This document shows, one piece after another, positions 1-10,262 of a stretch of 37,088 nucleotides of DNA; within the stretch, counting starts at the first letter, position 1, and each line of letters opens with the position of its first letter. A program made the position numbers and the translations under genes. Below the pieces are notes generated by a model that did not search any database, was not told where the DNA came from, and saw only the letters and a list, made by a program, of their open reading frames with translations. Origin of the DNA: Vibrio maritimus. Its GTDB lineage: Bacteria > Pseudomonadota > Gammaproteobacteria > Enterobacterales > Vibrionaceae. The stretch lies in contig JYJJ01000061.1 in the NCBI GenBank assembly GCA_003263775.1, forward strand, positions 1 through 37,088, written 5' to 3'.

Positions 1-2552
1 GCCATCCACCGCGACATCTTCTTGAGCAAGAACAGAGTCACCCGACACGATAGTTGGAATGTCGTTAACACCATTAATCGTGATAACGATGTTTTGCGGG
101 GTGCCGTCTTCACTCAAGACCTGGAATGTTTCTGTGAGTGAATCGCCTTCACCCAAGCCTTGCAGTGTTGGATTAGTATTGTCGACTTCATAGCTCCACG
201 CACCAGTTTCAGTGATGGTGAGCGTACCCAGAACGCTTCCTACTGGCGTCACTACCGTTTGGAACTTGGCTTCGCCAGTATCCGCATCAGAAATCGTTAA
301 CTGGCCGTTGTCTTTAAGGAGGTCACCGGTTTGTACTTCGAAGTCTTCCGTGACGCTGCCCACGGCATTACCGCCAATGAGCGGTAAGTCGTTAGTACCC
401 TGGATGGTCACTTCGATGGTTTCCGTTTTTGAGCCATCGATTGAGGTAACAGTGAAGCGCTCAACGCGAGTATCGCCATCACCGAGAGATTGGATCTCCT
501 GAAGTGTATTCGAGACTTGATATGACCAGTCGCCATCTTCGGTGATGGTTAAGGTGCCAAGCGGAAGCTGGCCATTGTCATTAACAACGCTGGTGACTTT
601 AGTGCTGAACTTGTTCTCACCAACGTCATTATCAGTAATCGTGAGCGACAGATTATCACCCGCAATAAGAAGACCTGCATCCAAATCCGTGTCTTCTTTT
701 ACTGTGTCGGTCGTTGGCCCGGTAATGATGGTTTCATCTTCGGTGCCGTTGATAGTAACAGCGATAGTATGCTCGGTGCCGTCGATCGAGGTCACCGTAA
801 ACTCCTCAATAATGGTATCGCCAACGTCCAAAGACTGAACCGCATTCAAAGAGTTATCTAGGTTGTAAGTCCAGTTGCCATCGATATCAATAGTCAACGA
901 CCCCAGCGTAGAGCCAACGGGCGTGGCAACTCCAGCATTGAATATGTTTTCACCGGCATCTGGATCGGTAATGACAAGCTTATCGCTGGCAACTAAATTT
1001 CCAGCAGCATTGACAGCAGCATCTTCAATGACAGAGCCGCTCTCCCCACTCACGACAACAGAAGAATCGTTGGTACCAATAATAGTAATGGCAACGGTTT
1101 CTCTACTGCTTGCGCCAAACTCATCCGTCACTGACACGACGTAGTTAATGGTTTTCGATTCCCCTTCAGCCAGTGACTGAGTTGCATCAGCATTGTTATC
1201 AAGCTCAAACTGCCACTTACCTTGCTCATCAATAGTAAGCGTTCCGTATTCCGTCTGGGCTGATTCAATTTGATAACTGAGAGTGGCGTCTGCATCCACA
1301 TCAGACGCGGACAACAAGCCATTTGCGATATTATCGCTACCGATACCATCTCCCTGCTCGGTCACAGTACCAGCAGCATCGCCACCCGCATCGAATGTCG
1401 GTAAATCGTTAGTGCCATTGATAGTAAGCGTTAGTGTTTCGGTAGTGACGGCGCCTTTATCGTCGGTGACGGTCACTTCAAACGCTATGTTTATTGAGTC
1501 ACCTTCTTTTAAGCTTTGCGTCGCAGAGGAGCTGTTATCTAGGGTGAATACCCAATCGCCGGTTTGAGGATCGACACTAAGCTGACCATATTCATTGGTA
1601 TCGTTTTTTACACCATAAGTCAGCACAGCATCCGTATCGTTGTCGGACGCACTAATGCGACCGGAAGCCGTATTCACACCCTCGACCATTTGGCCGTCAT
1701 CGAGGTTACCACTCTCAACCAAGATGCCTTGCCCTACTTCGTCAATAACTGGTATGTCATTGATTGGGTTGATCTCTAGTAACACACCACCCGTTTGAAC
1801 GGAATCTGGTTGTCCCCGACCATCATCAACGCTGTAGGTAAACTGACCTGCATCTTCACCAAGGTATATTCCTGGGGCGCATCGAACTGTAGATTCTCAA
1901 ATTCAGCTTGAGTCAGGATCTGTCCCAGACTAACCGGTGTACCGTCAGCGAGCGTCACTTGTCCAAGTTTAGGAAGTTCTGTGACTGTCACAGTCAGTAC
2001 GTCACCGTCTGCATCCGTAGGAAAGCTCAAACCCAAGTCACTGTCTTGTGACTCTTCATCATAGTTTCGAGCTTCAAATAGAGTAACAGGTGCACTGTTC
2101 GTTGCGATATCTAATAGAGCATTGGTCTGTGTTTCTGTCAGATCTTGTCTGTCGAGACCAAGGGTTTCGAAAAACGTAGCGGCTAGGACTTGTGGATTAA
2201 TTGCTTCGACGGTGGCGGCGTCAGTGATACTAGAGCTTAATGAGCCACCTGCTGCTGTGGCTTGGTCTTCATTTTGAGTGGGATCAGCGCCAGCCTCGAT
2301 TTGAGCGATAATAGCGTCAGCATCGAGATCGTTGGTTGAAATACTTGAGATATCCTCATCCTGATTTTGAGCGCTAATCTGAGCAAATAGTGTTTCCCGC
2401 AGTTCAACATCAGGAACCAGGTTATCAGGCGACAATTCTATGTCACCTGGTCTCATTTCAGCGCCCTCAGGCAACAAGACAATTTTGCCATTTGAATCAA
2501 GAACTAACGTTCCCGATAGTTCCACTAGACCCAATAACGCAGCAATACTCAT
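1..2552 (-). CDS. VCBS-repeat giant adhesin, N-terminal part (runs off left edge, one frameshift)
   Basis: This is probably a very large secreted or surface adhesin of the type I secretion class. The first ~175 residues (from MSIAALLGLVELSG) are low-complexity and acidic. A cadherin-like segment follows, with a DADGD motif. At least five tandem repeats of about 107-117 residues come next, each with a GDWSY-like core and ending in NGTND, QGTND or NGVND; these ends fall near positions 1762, 1412, 1073, 740, 397 and 75. This is the VCBS repeat pattern. The start at 2552 is chosen because AAGGAG lies 7 bases upstream; an ATG 10 codons earlier lacks this. One base is missing near 1859 (CC, probably CCC), after which the minus-strand frame stays open to base 1. 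The C-terminus, with any RTX repeats and secretion signal, lies outside the window, so function is inferred from repeats only. Confidence 0.85.
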
Positions 2553-2842
2553 GGCGAACTCCTTGAACAACCGTCGCAACACACTCAGTCAACTGTCCAC
2601 ATTCACTGAAGCAACTCATTGTTTATTAGATAGTTTTATATATGTTCAGTGTAGGACTGTAAAAGCAGATTTCTAGTTTACTTTACTAACTAATTACCAA
2701 TAAAAATCAGGCTTTTAAACCTATAGCGATCAGAAAATGTGCAAATTCTCAAAAAAGACATGAACTGTATCTCCAATGAGAAGATTCATTGAAGATAGAG
2801 TGGGATGCAACGGATACTTGGTAATGGTTTGTCGAGATGAGT
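2553..2842. other. Intergenic region upstream of the adhesin gene
   Basis: AT-rich stretch between the Lrp-like gene and the adhesin gene, both on the minus strand. It must hold the adhesin promoter. I see no convincing reading frame, RNA gene or strong terminator here. Confidence 0.4.
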
Positions 2843-3328
2843 CTACAGCGTGTCAAGAAGATCCGGATTCACACCAAACCCAGTTTTATGCTCTTCTATT
2901 ACGACTTCACTTCTGGTCTGTATAACACCCGGCAAAGTGCCCAACTTGGTGGACATGAAAGATTGATAAGACTTCATATCTTTGGTTCTCACCTTGATCA
3001 TGGTATCAAAATCACCGGAGAGCGAGTAACACTCTTCAATTTCAGGCATCAGCTCGACAGCCTTAGCAAACTTTTCAAAAATGGAGAAACTTGTCTGATC
3101 AAGACGGATATGAATAAACACTTGAACATCCAACCCTAGTTTCTCTGGGTTGAGTTCAGCGTGGTAACCTACAATGAAACCTTCTTTTTCGAGGCGTTTC
3201 ACGCGGTCTGAGCAAGGGGAAGTCGTCAAATTGACCAGCTTAGCCAACTCAACTATTGGCATACGACCTTTGCGGCTAAGTATGCGCAGTATTTCTAAAT
3301 CGATTTTATCTAAAGCAAGCGAAGCCAT
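2843..3328 (-). CDS. Lrp/AsnC-family transcriptional regulator
   Basis: A 161-residue leucine-responsive-type regulator. Residues ~5-65 form the winged helix-turn-helix (LDKIDLEILRIL, then PIVELAKLVNLTTSPCSDRVKRLEKEGFI). Residues ~70-155 are the RAM ligand-binding and oligomerisation domain, including the GDFDTMIKV segment typical of the family. Length is normal. Such proteins sense amino acids and control their transport or catabolism. The ribosome site upstream of the ATG is weak. The gene is transcribed in the same direction as the adhesin downstream and the zinc-ribbon gene upstream, with gaps of 290 and 154 bases, so it is probably its own unit. The target genes cannot be told from context; the put operon is ~30 kb away and no link is claimed. 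Confidence 0.9.
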   Translation of the reverse strand: MASLALDKIDLEILRILSRKGRMPIVELAKLVNLTTSPCSDRVKRLEKEGFIVGYHAELNPEKLGLDVQVFIHIRLDQTSFSIFEKFAKAVELMPEIEECYSLSGDFDTMIKVRTKDMKSYQSFMSTKLGTLPGVIQTRSEVVIEEHKTGFGVNPDLLDTL

Positions 3329-3391
3329 TGATTTAACTCAAGTGAAAGGGATACTTCACGATTGTAAATCAAAGGTTATGCATGTAAAAAG

Positions 3392-3475
3392 ATGTGAGAT
3401 CACAAAGTTGTGACAAATGCCATCAATCGATATCAGTTTACAGTGTTAATTTATGTGAGATCGCTTGTATACAAG
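3392..3475. promoter_or_regulatory. Candidate operator cluster upstream of the Lrp-like gene
   Basis: Upstream of the Lrp-type gene, ATGTGAGATC occurs twice (3392-3401 and 3453-3462). The perfect inverted repeat TCACAA-AG-TTGTGA lies at 3400-3413 and the perfect palindrome CTTGTATACAAG at 3464-3475. These could serve autoregulation. This is inference from symmetry only. Confidence 0.35.
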
Positions 3476-3482
3476 TGAACTC

Positions 3483-3716
3483 TTACGCAAGATTTGTTTG
3501 ACCGCTAAGCACTGTCTTCACTGTTTCTTGGTTCTGCTTATTGCATACACGGCAATAAAGCTGGCGCTCTAGCTTGTAGTAGCCGCTACCGTTAACCAAT
3601 TGAGACATTAACATTTGGAAGTTTTGAACGATAGATGAGTTATCGTTGTGGCTGCGTCGCATCACTGCTTTGTGTGCCGTATCCTTTTTGCACGCGGTGC
3701 AGTAGTTAGTTGGCAT
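3483..3716 (-). CDS. Small zinc-ribbon-like protein of unknown function
   Basis: A 77-residue protein with two CxxC knuckles: YCTACKK near the N-terminus and YCRVCNKQ about 45 residues later. This suggests a four-cysteine zinc ribbon. The start at 3716 (MPTNYCTAC) is preferred over an in-frame ATG 13 codons upstream, because GGAGAG sits 7 bases before it. Between the knuckles are basic and polar residues (KAVMRRSHNDNSS). I do not recognise a named family, and the function is unknown. It stands alone, downstream of the RND operon and its terminator and upstream of the Lrp-like gene, all on the minus strand. Confidence 0.7.
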   Translation of the reverse strand: MPTNYCTACKKDTAHKAVMRRSHNDNSSIVQNFQMLMSQLVNGSGYYKLERQLYCRVCNKQNQETVKTVLSGQTNLA

Positions 3717-4024
3717 TTCAAGTCTCTCCATCTGTTCTGAATAATTCGTGACCATATTGTGTTTAATCTTGGTCGTTTGGCAAAACGATCATGCCAAAAA
3801 ATGTGGTTGGTATTCCAAAATAACGTCATTATTTTGCGAAAATTTGATCAAGATTTCGAAATTAACTTACAAATCGCTCGTTAAAGCCGATGAATACCGA
3901 ACTCGTCCGCAAAAAACACAAAATTGCGGCGAAATTACGAGAAGCGTGTTCAATTTTGCAATCGCAATAACGCAAAAAGCCTGCAATAAATGCAGGCTTT
4001 TGATCATATTCACTGTAATTTCAG
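3717..4024. other. Intergenic region between RND pump and zinc-ribbon gene
   Basis: Apart from the terminator at 3974-4001, I see only AT-rich sequence that should contain the promoter of the zinc-ribbon gene. No RNA gene or reading frame is supported. Confidence 0.4.
3974..4001 (-). terminator. Rho-independent terminator of the RND efflux operon
   Basis: A perfect 11-bp stem, AAAAGCCTGCA (3975-3985) against TGCAGGCTTTT (3991-4001), with a 5-base loop and a T-run on the minus strand. It lies 24 bases after the RND pump stop codon. Confidence 0.9.
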
Positions 4025-7000
4025 CTATTTCGCCGGTTTCACCTTAAAGAAAATGGCAAACAGAACTGGCACCACAATCAGGGTCAGCACAGTTGCAAAC
4101 CCTAGACCCGCCATAATGGTGATCGCCATTGATCCAAAGAAGGCATCAAACACCAACGGTATCATCCCTAAGATGGTAGTAAGCGCCGCCATACTCACTG
4201 GACGCACACGACTTACCGCACTATCAACCAACGCTAAATAAGGGTCTTTGCCACTATCAAGTTCCAAGTTGATTTGATCCATAAGTACAATACCGTTTTT
4301 AAGGATCATGCCACTAAGACTAAGTAGACCCAGCAACGCTGTGAAACTGAATGGCATATTAGACACCAGCAAACCAAACGCCACACCAATAATAGAAAGC
4401 GGCACCGTGAGCCAAATCACCAACGGCTTCTTAAACGAGTTGAAAAGCAACATAGTGATGATGAACATCAGCAGATAGCCCATCGGCAGCGACTTAAACA
4501 TCGCCTCTTGCGCGTCTTTTGATGACTCATATTCGCCACCCCATTCGATCGTGTAGCCAGCAGGTAGAGGCAGTGATTCTACCTGTGGCTTAACACGAGC
4601 GAATAAACTTGCCGCCGTCTCATCGCCCAACACATCATGGTCAGCGAGCACGGTTAGCGTACGTTTTCTGTCACGACGTTGAATAATCGGCTCTTGCCAT
4701 TCCAACGTGACGTTATCAATCACCTGCTCCACAGGCACATACGTTTGCAGCATTGGGCTCCAGATGGAGATGTTTTGCAACGACGCGTAATCAACACGCT
4801 CTGCTTCCGTTAATCTGGTCACGATTGGCAGCATTTGCGTACCATCGCGGAACACACCAATGGTGTTACCGCCGAACGCCAATTGCAGCGTACTTGAAAG
4901 ATCTTCTTTTGAGATACCCAAGCGGCGCGCTTTTGACTCATTAAACTGAGGTACCAACTGCTTAGTACGCTCACGCCAGTCATGACGAACGTTTCTTGAA
5001 CCAGGGTCGGCAAGCAACACATCTTCAACTTGCACCGCGATATCACGCAGTACCTGCGGATCTGGACCAATAATGCGTGCCTCAATCTTTGACGCTGGCG
5101 ACGGACCAAATTCCATCAATCGTAGCTGGAACGTAGGTGCTGCAAATTGAGAAGACAGTTCCGCGTCTAGCTTGTTGAGCAATTCGAACATGTTATCGCG
5201 ACTCGTCGTGCGCACTTGTAACTGCGCAAAGCCTTCATAACTCTTCTCTGGCTGATAAGTCAGCATGAAACGTTGCAGGCCTTGTCCAACCGTCGAAGAC
5301 ACAAACTCGACATTGTCCTGCTCCTGGATATACGCTTCTACCTGCTCGGTTTGCTTGAGCGTTTGGCGAATGTCCGTGCCTTCTGGCATCCACATATCGA
5401 CAAAGAACATTGGCGTATTTGACGGTGGGAAAAACGACTGTTTTACCAGACCAAACGCCATGACAGCAGAGACAAGCAGCGCAATCATACCTGCACCGTG
5501 AGCCAACGTAGTTTTAATGCCAACTCCAAAGACCAACGGAAGACAGTAAACAGAACGCCTTTGTAAGGGTCTGCATCTGCAGCTTGGTCATTCTTATCCG
5601 ACTCTTTTAGAAGGATATCGGCTAGGAACGGCGTTAAAGTCAGTGCTGTGATCCAGCTTAGGAACAACGAATAGCAAAGTACCCAAAACAGCGAACCCAT
5701 GAACTCACCTGTCGCGTCTTGTGACAGACCAATGGGAGCAAACGCCGTAATAGCGATGACTGTTGCACCAAGTAGTGGCCACTGGGTTTGTTTAGCAATA
5801 CTCATCGCGGCTTGCTTCTTGGTCTGACCTTGCTTAAGGCCGACCAGAATGCCTTCAACGATCACAATGGCGTTGTCCACCAGCATACCGAGCGCGATAA
5901 TCAGTGCGCCTAACGAGATACGGTGCAGCTCGATATTGTTGATACTCATCATAATGAAGGTACCAAACACCGTAAGCAGCAGTACCGCACCAATAATGAT
6001 GCCGCTGCGCATACCCATGGTGAATAGCAGCACCACAATCACGATACCTACGCTTGAGCTAGACTGACAACAAAGTCTTGTACCGACTTATCTACCTCCG
6101 CCGACTGGTTATAGAAGTAATCAAGATTAATGCCTGCTGCTTGATGTTCTCCAGCGCTTGAAGCTGGGCATCTAACGCTTTACCCACTTCAACCACGTTG
6201 ACGCCCGCGCCAAAAGAGATCGCTAAATTGATGGCAGGCTTACCGTTAAAGGTAATCACGTTTGATGGCTTTTCTTGGATCCCTTTAGAAATCTCGGCCA
6301 CATCTTTTAAGCGGATCAGGTTGCCGGTATCTCGGCCGTGAATAATCAGGTTTTCCAGTGACTCTACAGAATCCAGGTTACCATTTGGGCGAATTGCTAA
6401 GCTCTCACCATTGATCATGATTTCACCGGCAGACTGGACGCTGTTTTGCTGATTCAGCAATCCCATAACGGTGTTCATATCTAGATTGAGTGCAGAGAGA
6501 CGCTCCAACGATAGCTCCACAAACAGCATCTCTTTTTGGTCACCTGCAATCGACACTTTGCCAACACCATCGACCAACTCAAGTTCACGACTTAGATAAT
6601 CGGCATACCGTTTAAGCTCCACATAATCGTAGCCGTCACCGGTCAGCATGATCATTACACCGAACACATCACCAAAGTCATCGATGATTTGAATCGAGTT
6701 CACACCAGACGGCAGGTTTGGTCTTAAGTCATTAATTTTGCGTCGCATTTCGTCCCAAATTTGCGGAAGCTCGTCTGGGCCATAGTCCATTTCCATACTG
6801 ACCATGATTTGTGACAGCCCTGCAGATGACGTCGACTTAATGTTCTTAATATAAGGAAGCTTGCGGATCTCCTTTTCCAGAGGATACGTGAGCTCTTCTT
6901 CTACTTCCGTCGATGTTGCACCGGAATAAGTCGAAATCACCATCGCATCTTTAATGGTAAACGCAGGGTCTTCAAGACGGCCTAGATCATTAAACGACTG

Positions 7001-7078
7001 AATACCACCAATGGCCAAAATGACCAGAAACAGCCAGCTAATGACGCGGTTTTTAATTGAATACTCGGTCAAACTCAT
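4025..7078 (-). CDS. RND-family efflux pump, inner-membrane transporter (three frameshifts)
   Basis: Proton-driven inner-membrane pump of the AcrB/HAE1 class, exporting hydrophobic or toxic compounds through an outer-membrane channel. The N-terminus (MSLTEYSIKNRVISWLFLV) is the first membrane helix. The TM4 relay motif reads GMLVDNAIVIVEG around residue 404, with Asp-Asn rather than AcrB's Asp-Asp. The TM10 motif SGMILKNGIVLMDQ retains the lysine. Single bases are missing near 6149, 6050 and 5495; restoring them gives ~1018 residues, the usual family length, and rejoins segments such as AGINLDYFYNQSAEVDKSV. The start ATG overlaps the upstream adaptor's stop (TAATG), implying translational coupling. 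Two adaptors with one pump recall TriABC of Pseudomonas and VexIJK of V. cholerae. Substrates are unknown, and the outer-membrane factor is not encoded here. Confidence 0.92.
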
Positions 7079-8135
7079 TATTTATTGTTCTCCATGAGTG
7101 CTACTGCTTCGCCATCTCTGAGCTTTCTCAAACTTGAGCTAATTAGAACGTCACCTTGAGCAACGCCAGAATCGACAATCACGCCAAAGCTATTCACTTG
7201 ATCGACACGCACTGGTGTTTTCATTGCGACGCCATCCTCATGCTTCCAGACGAAAAACTGTTGCGGCTCAACACCTGCTTCTAGGACTGTCATAGGGAGC
7301 TGATAACCTTGAATTGTGCTCAAACCAGCGGCCACCATATCAACATGAACAGACACACTGGTACCTGGCAAAATCTTTGCTTTGGGCTGAGGCATTTGTA
7401 GCCACAACTCATAGGCTCGGCTTTGAGCGTCGGGCTCGCTAGAGTGCTCCAGATAGGTCATGGTGAAGCTGTCCTCAACCCCAGAGAAAAACGCACGGGC
7501 TGATAAGCATTGCGCTGAGCTTGTGGGGTAATAGACGCTAGAATGTGATCAGAAAGACTGATCTTCACATAGACTTTGTCATCCTGATAAATGGATACCA
7601 CGGTTTCACCTGGGCCAACGTTCTCAAAACGTTCTTTGCTCACTTCCGCCACGACACCGGAAAACGGCGCTTTTAGGCTGGTGTACTGAATTTGATGCTG
7701 GATATTTTGATATTGCGCTTTCGCTAGCTGACGGTTTGAAGTCAACTCATCCAATTCAGAGTTTGAAATCATGTCACGAGCGTAAAGCTCAGTACCACGA
7801 CGCAATTGCTTGGTCGCCAGTTCATATTGAGCCAGCGCATCACGATATTGCTGCTGGAGTTTTTCATCATCCAACTTAGCAACAACCTGACCCTTCTTCA
7901 CCGACTGACCTGGTTTGACAAGCAAGTGAGAGATTTCACCTTGAATTCGAAATGACAGCTTGGTTTGCTCTGCTGTCACGACTTGACCTTTAAACTCACG
8001 ATATTGCTGCTCGACGGGCTTTGATACTTCAACGGATTCCACCATCAGAGGGGCACGTTCACGAACAGTGATATCGGAGTAGCAACCGGTTAACGCTAGC
8101 GATGCAAGGCCGATAGCAATCATTGACTTTTTCAC
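7078..8135 (-). CDS. RND membrane-fusion (adaptor) protein 2, lipoprotein (one frameshift)
   Basis: Periplasmic adaptor of the HlyD/AcrA type linking the RND pump to an outer-membrane channel. It has a signal peptide with a lipobox (LALTGC, Cys ~18). The lipoyl half-motifs follow (GQSVKKGQVVAKLDDEKL and SLKAPFSGVVAEV), flanking an alpha-hairpin of ~70 residues, then beta-barrel and membrane-proximal parts. One base is missing in a GGG run at 7497-7499; restoring it gives ~352 residues and joins RNAYQP to RAFFSGVEDSFTMTYLEHS. The GTG start overlaps the stop of adaptor 1 by one base, and its own stop overlaps the pump's ATG, so the three genes form one coupled operon. Confidence 0.9.
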
Positions 8136-9208
8136 TAGATACCACCCTCACGTGTCCATAGTTTTACTCGTTGTCCCTCAACTAGGTTTGCTGCACCCGC
8201 AACCACGATTTGGTCCCCCTGCTGCAAGCCAGCTGTCACTGCGCCGCTTTCATTGGTCGACAGTTGGATTTGGTGAATTTGCTCTGTCATCGGATCAAAA
8301 CGCCAAACTTTACCGCTGCTATCTTGCTGACTAATCCACGCGCTCGCCGGTAGTGAAAAAGCACGCTCTTTGGCTTCACTTTGGATATGCACTTGACCAG
8401 ACATGCCTGACAACACATTGATGTTATGCGGTTTTCCCATTGTTACTGCCGCTGCATAGCTATTGGTATCCAGATCTGGCTGCATAGCAATCTCACGGAA
8501 TCTTGCTTCAATACGCTGATTACGGTGGCTGTCTAACGTCACAAAAAAGTGCTGATTTTTTAGCTCTTCTAGCGTCATCGCTTTGACTTCTCTTACAGGG
8601 ATAGTGAAGGTGACATCGAGATCATCACTGCTAATCAAGTTCAAGATGGGTTGCTTAGCACCAACGACTTCAAACGGTTTTTGGTAGGTCAAAGAGACCA
8701 CACCATCAAATGGGGCGATAATTTGGGTATAACCAAGATCCGCTTTTGCTTGTGCTAGTGAGGCTTCCGCCGCTTTATATTGCGTTTCGTTGCGGTCGAA
8801 TTCATCAGCGCTAATGAGTTTTTTTGCAAACAGCTGTTTTGCTCGCTTCCACTGGGATTCAGCAAGATCAAATTCTGCTTGTTTAGCGTCAAGTGCCACT
8901 TGATAGTCGGTTGGATCGAGCGTCGCTAAGATTTCACCTTTCTTAATGGCTTCACCCATTTTGACGTCTATCGACGAAATCTGTCCCGCCACCTGAAAAG
9001 AGAGTTGTGCGCGATCGGTTGCATCAACTTGTGCTAGGTAGCTGCTGACAGGAGCAAAGTTGAGCTCAGGCACCTGAACCACTTTAACGGGTTTAATGAC
9101 CGGTTCATTGATTTCTGATTGAGCTTGATTACAACCGGAAAGACCGATGACTGCCAACAAAGGCAGAACCAGCATACTGGCTGTTTTGAATAGACGATGG
9201 GTTTTCAT
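8135..9208 (-). CDS. RND membrane-fusion (adaptor) protein 1, lipoprotein
   Basis: First gene of the efflux operon, intact at 357 residues. It carries a lipoprotein signal (VIGLSGC, Cys ~26). Lipoyl half-motifs (GEAIKKGEILATLDPTDYQ and TQIIAPFDGVVSL) surround the coiled hairpin (residues ~85-160). A beta-barrel and membrane-proximal domain ends in GAANLVEGQRVKLW. It is paralogous to the next gene but clearly distinct; in two-adaptor systems such as TriAB both proteins are required, possibly as heterodimers within the hexamer (family knowledge). Expression is probably controlled by the divergent TetR gene through the repeats at 9239-9318. Confidence 0.93.
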   Translation of the reverse strand: MKTHRLFKTASMLVLPLLAVIGLSGCNQAQSEINEPVIKPVKVVQVPELNFAPVSSYLAQVDATDRAQLSFQVAGQISSIDVKMGEAIKKGEILATLDPTDYQVALDAKQAEFDLAESQWKRAKQLFAKKLISADEFDRNETQYKAAEASLAQAKADLGYTQIIAPFDGVVSLTYQKPFEVVGAKQPILNLISSDDLDVTFTIPVREVKAMTLEELKNQHFFVTLDSHRNQRIEARFREIAMQPDLDTNSYAAAVTMGKPHNINVLSGMSGQVHIQSEAKERAFSLPASAWISQQDSSGKVWRFDPMTEQIHQIQLSTNESGAVTAGLQQGDQIVVAGAANLVEGQRVKLWTREGGI

Positions 9209-9238
9209 AGTATTTATCCCAAATTATATTTTACGGGT

Positions 9239-9318
9239 GTGCAGTAAATTAACTTTACAGTTGTGCAGTATATGTATAATTTGAAAGAGATCAATACATG
9301 CTGCACATGCGTGCAGTA
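9239..9318. promoter_or_regulatory. Candidate TetR operator cluster between efflux operon and tetR
   Basis: GTGCAGTA occurs three times in this spacer: 9239-9246, 9263-9270 and 9311-9318. The third copy forms the perfect inverted repeat CTGCAC-ATGC-GTGCAG (9301-9316). A further symmetric element, GTAAA-TTAAC-TTTAC, lies between the first two. This fits an operator for the adjacent TetR-type repressor controlling both directions; binding is inferred. Confidence 0.6.
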
Positions 9319-9478
9319 TAATTTTTTCGATGAGCTTCATCGCTTTTGGTTATATAGAAACCCTCAAACCCCGGTTTCAGTAGATTTACGGCATTATGCG
9401 GCACAGTTGATGTGCATCTTGTCGATAGGTAGGTAATTCAGTACCCTGTATAGGAATGATTAATTAAAAAGGTATCGA

Positions 9479-10201
9479 GTGGAGAAGAAAAAAGGTCGTC
9501 GCAGCGCCATGGCGGCAGAAGAGACGAAAAACCTGATCATGACGGTCGCCGCAGACATGTTCTGTGAACTTGGTTACGAACGCGTATCGATTCGCAATAT
9601 CAGCGATCGTGCTGGGGTATCTCACAGCCTAATTCGCCACCACTTTGGCAGCAAAGAGCAGATCTGGTACGACATCAGTGACCATATGCATGCTTATATG
9701 CAAAAGTACATCATGCACCTTCTCTCACAACTTCCAGAAGACACACCAGCGAACATTAAGCTATATCGATTTGCGACTGAAATGTTGGCCAATCTACTGA
9801 TCAACCGCCAACCGATGCAATTAATCGCTGATGCTATGCGTCAAGAAAACGAGTTTTTCGATTACTTTATTGATAGTAAAGGAGAAATTGAATGTATCGT
9901 GATGGCATTGGTGAATGAATACAACCATGGTCGCAGTGAGAGCGAGCAGTTCAATATGCATGAGCTCAAGTGGCAAATGATGCTCTATGCGTATGGCTCT
10001 GCGTGTATGATGCCAATGCTGAAAGAAGCTTGGTCGGAAGTGACTCAAATCGACGATGAATGCTTACTCAAACACTGGCAACTTTTTGAACAATTAACTG
10101 CACACAAGCTACAAATAACAGAACAAGATCGGCTCAAACCAAGCAAAGTCTCTGATCTCGTCTACCATGTAAAGTGCGATTGGGGCGAATGCCCGATGTA
10201 A
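9479..10201 (+). CDS. TetR-family transcriptional regulator of the efflux operon
   Basis: A 240-residue one-component repressor. The N-terminal helix-turn-helix is typical of the family (residues ~15-65: TKNLIMTVAADMFCELGYE, then SIRNISDRAGVSHSLIRHHFGSKEQIW). The C-terminal part is the helical ligand-binding domain. The start is GTG, with AAGG about 8 bases upstream. It is divergent from the two-adaptor RND operon across a 270-base spacer with repeated GTGCAGTA boxes, the usual arrangement for a pump-specific repressor released by a pump substrate (inference). A strong terminator follows immediately. Confidence 0.9.
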   Translation: MEKKKGRRSAMAAEETKNLIMTVAADMFCELGYERVSIRNISDRAGVSHSLIRHHFGSKEQIWYDISDHMHAYMQKYIMHLLSQLPEDTPANIKLYRFATEMLANLLINRQPMQLIADAMRQENEFFDYFIDSKGEIECIVMALVNEYNHGRSESEQFNMHELKWQMMLYAYGSACMMPMLKEAWSEVTQIDDECLLKHWQLFEQLTAHKLQITEQDRLKPSKVSDLVYHVKCDWGECPM

Positions 10202-10212
10202 ACGGAACCTTT

Positions 10213-10241
10213 AAAAAAGCAGCCCTAACGCTGCTTTTTTT
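10213..10241 (+). terminator. Rho-independent terminator after tetR
   Basis: Stem AAAAAAGCAGC (10213-10223) against GCTGCTTTTTT (10230-10240), with a 6-base loop and a T-run, starting 12 bases after the TetR stop codon. Confidence 0.92.
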
Positions 10242-10262
10242 ACGCACCAAAGGACGATCAAA

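Noticed and set aside
1128..1349. Reading frames on either strand within the adhesin region (for example 212-502 plus, 1128-1349 minus)
   Set aside because: They are shadows of the VCBS-repeat frame, which stays open on the minus strand and encodes the recognisable repeats.
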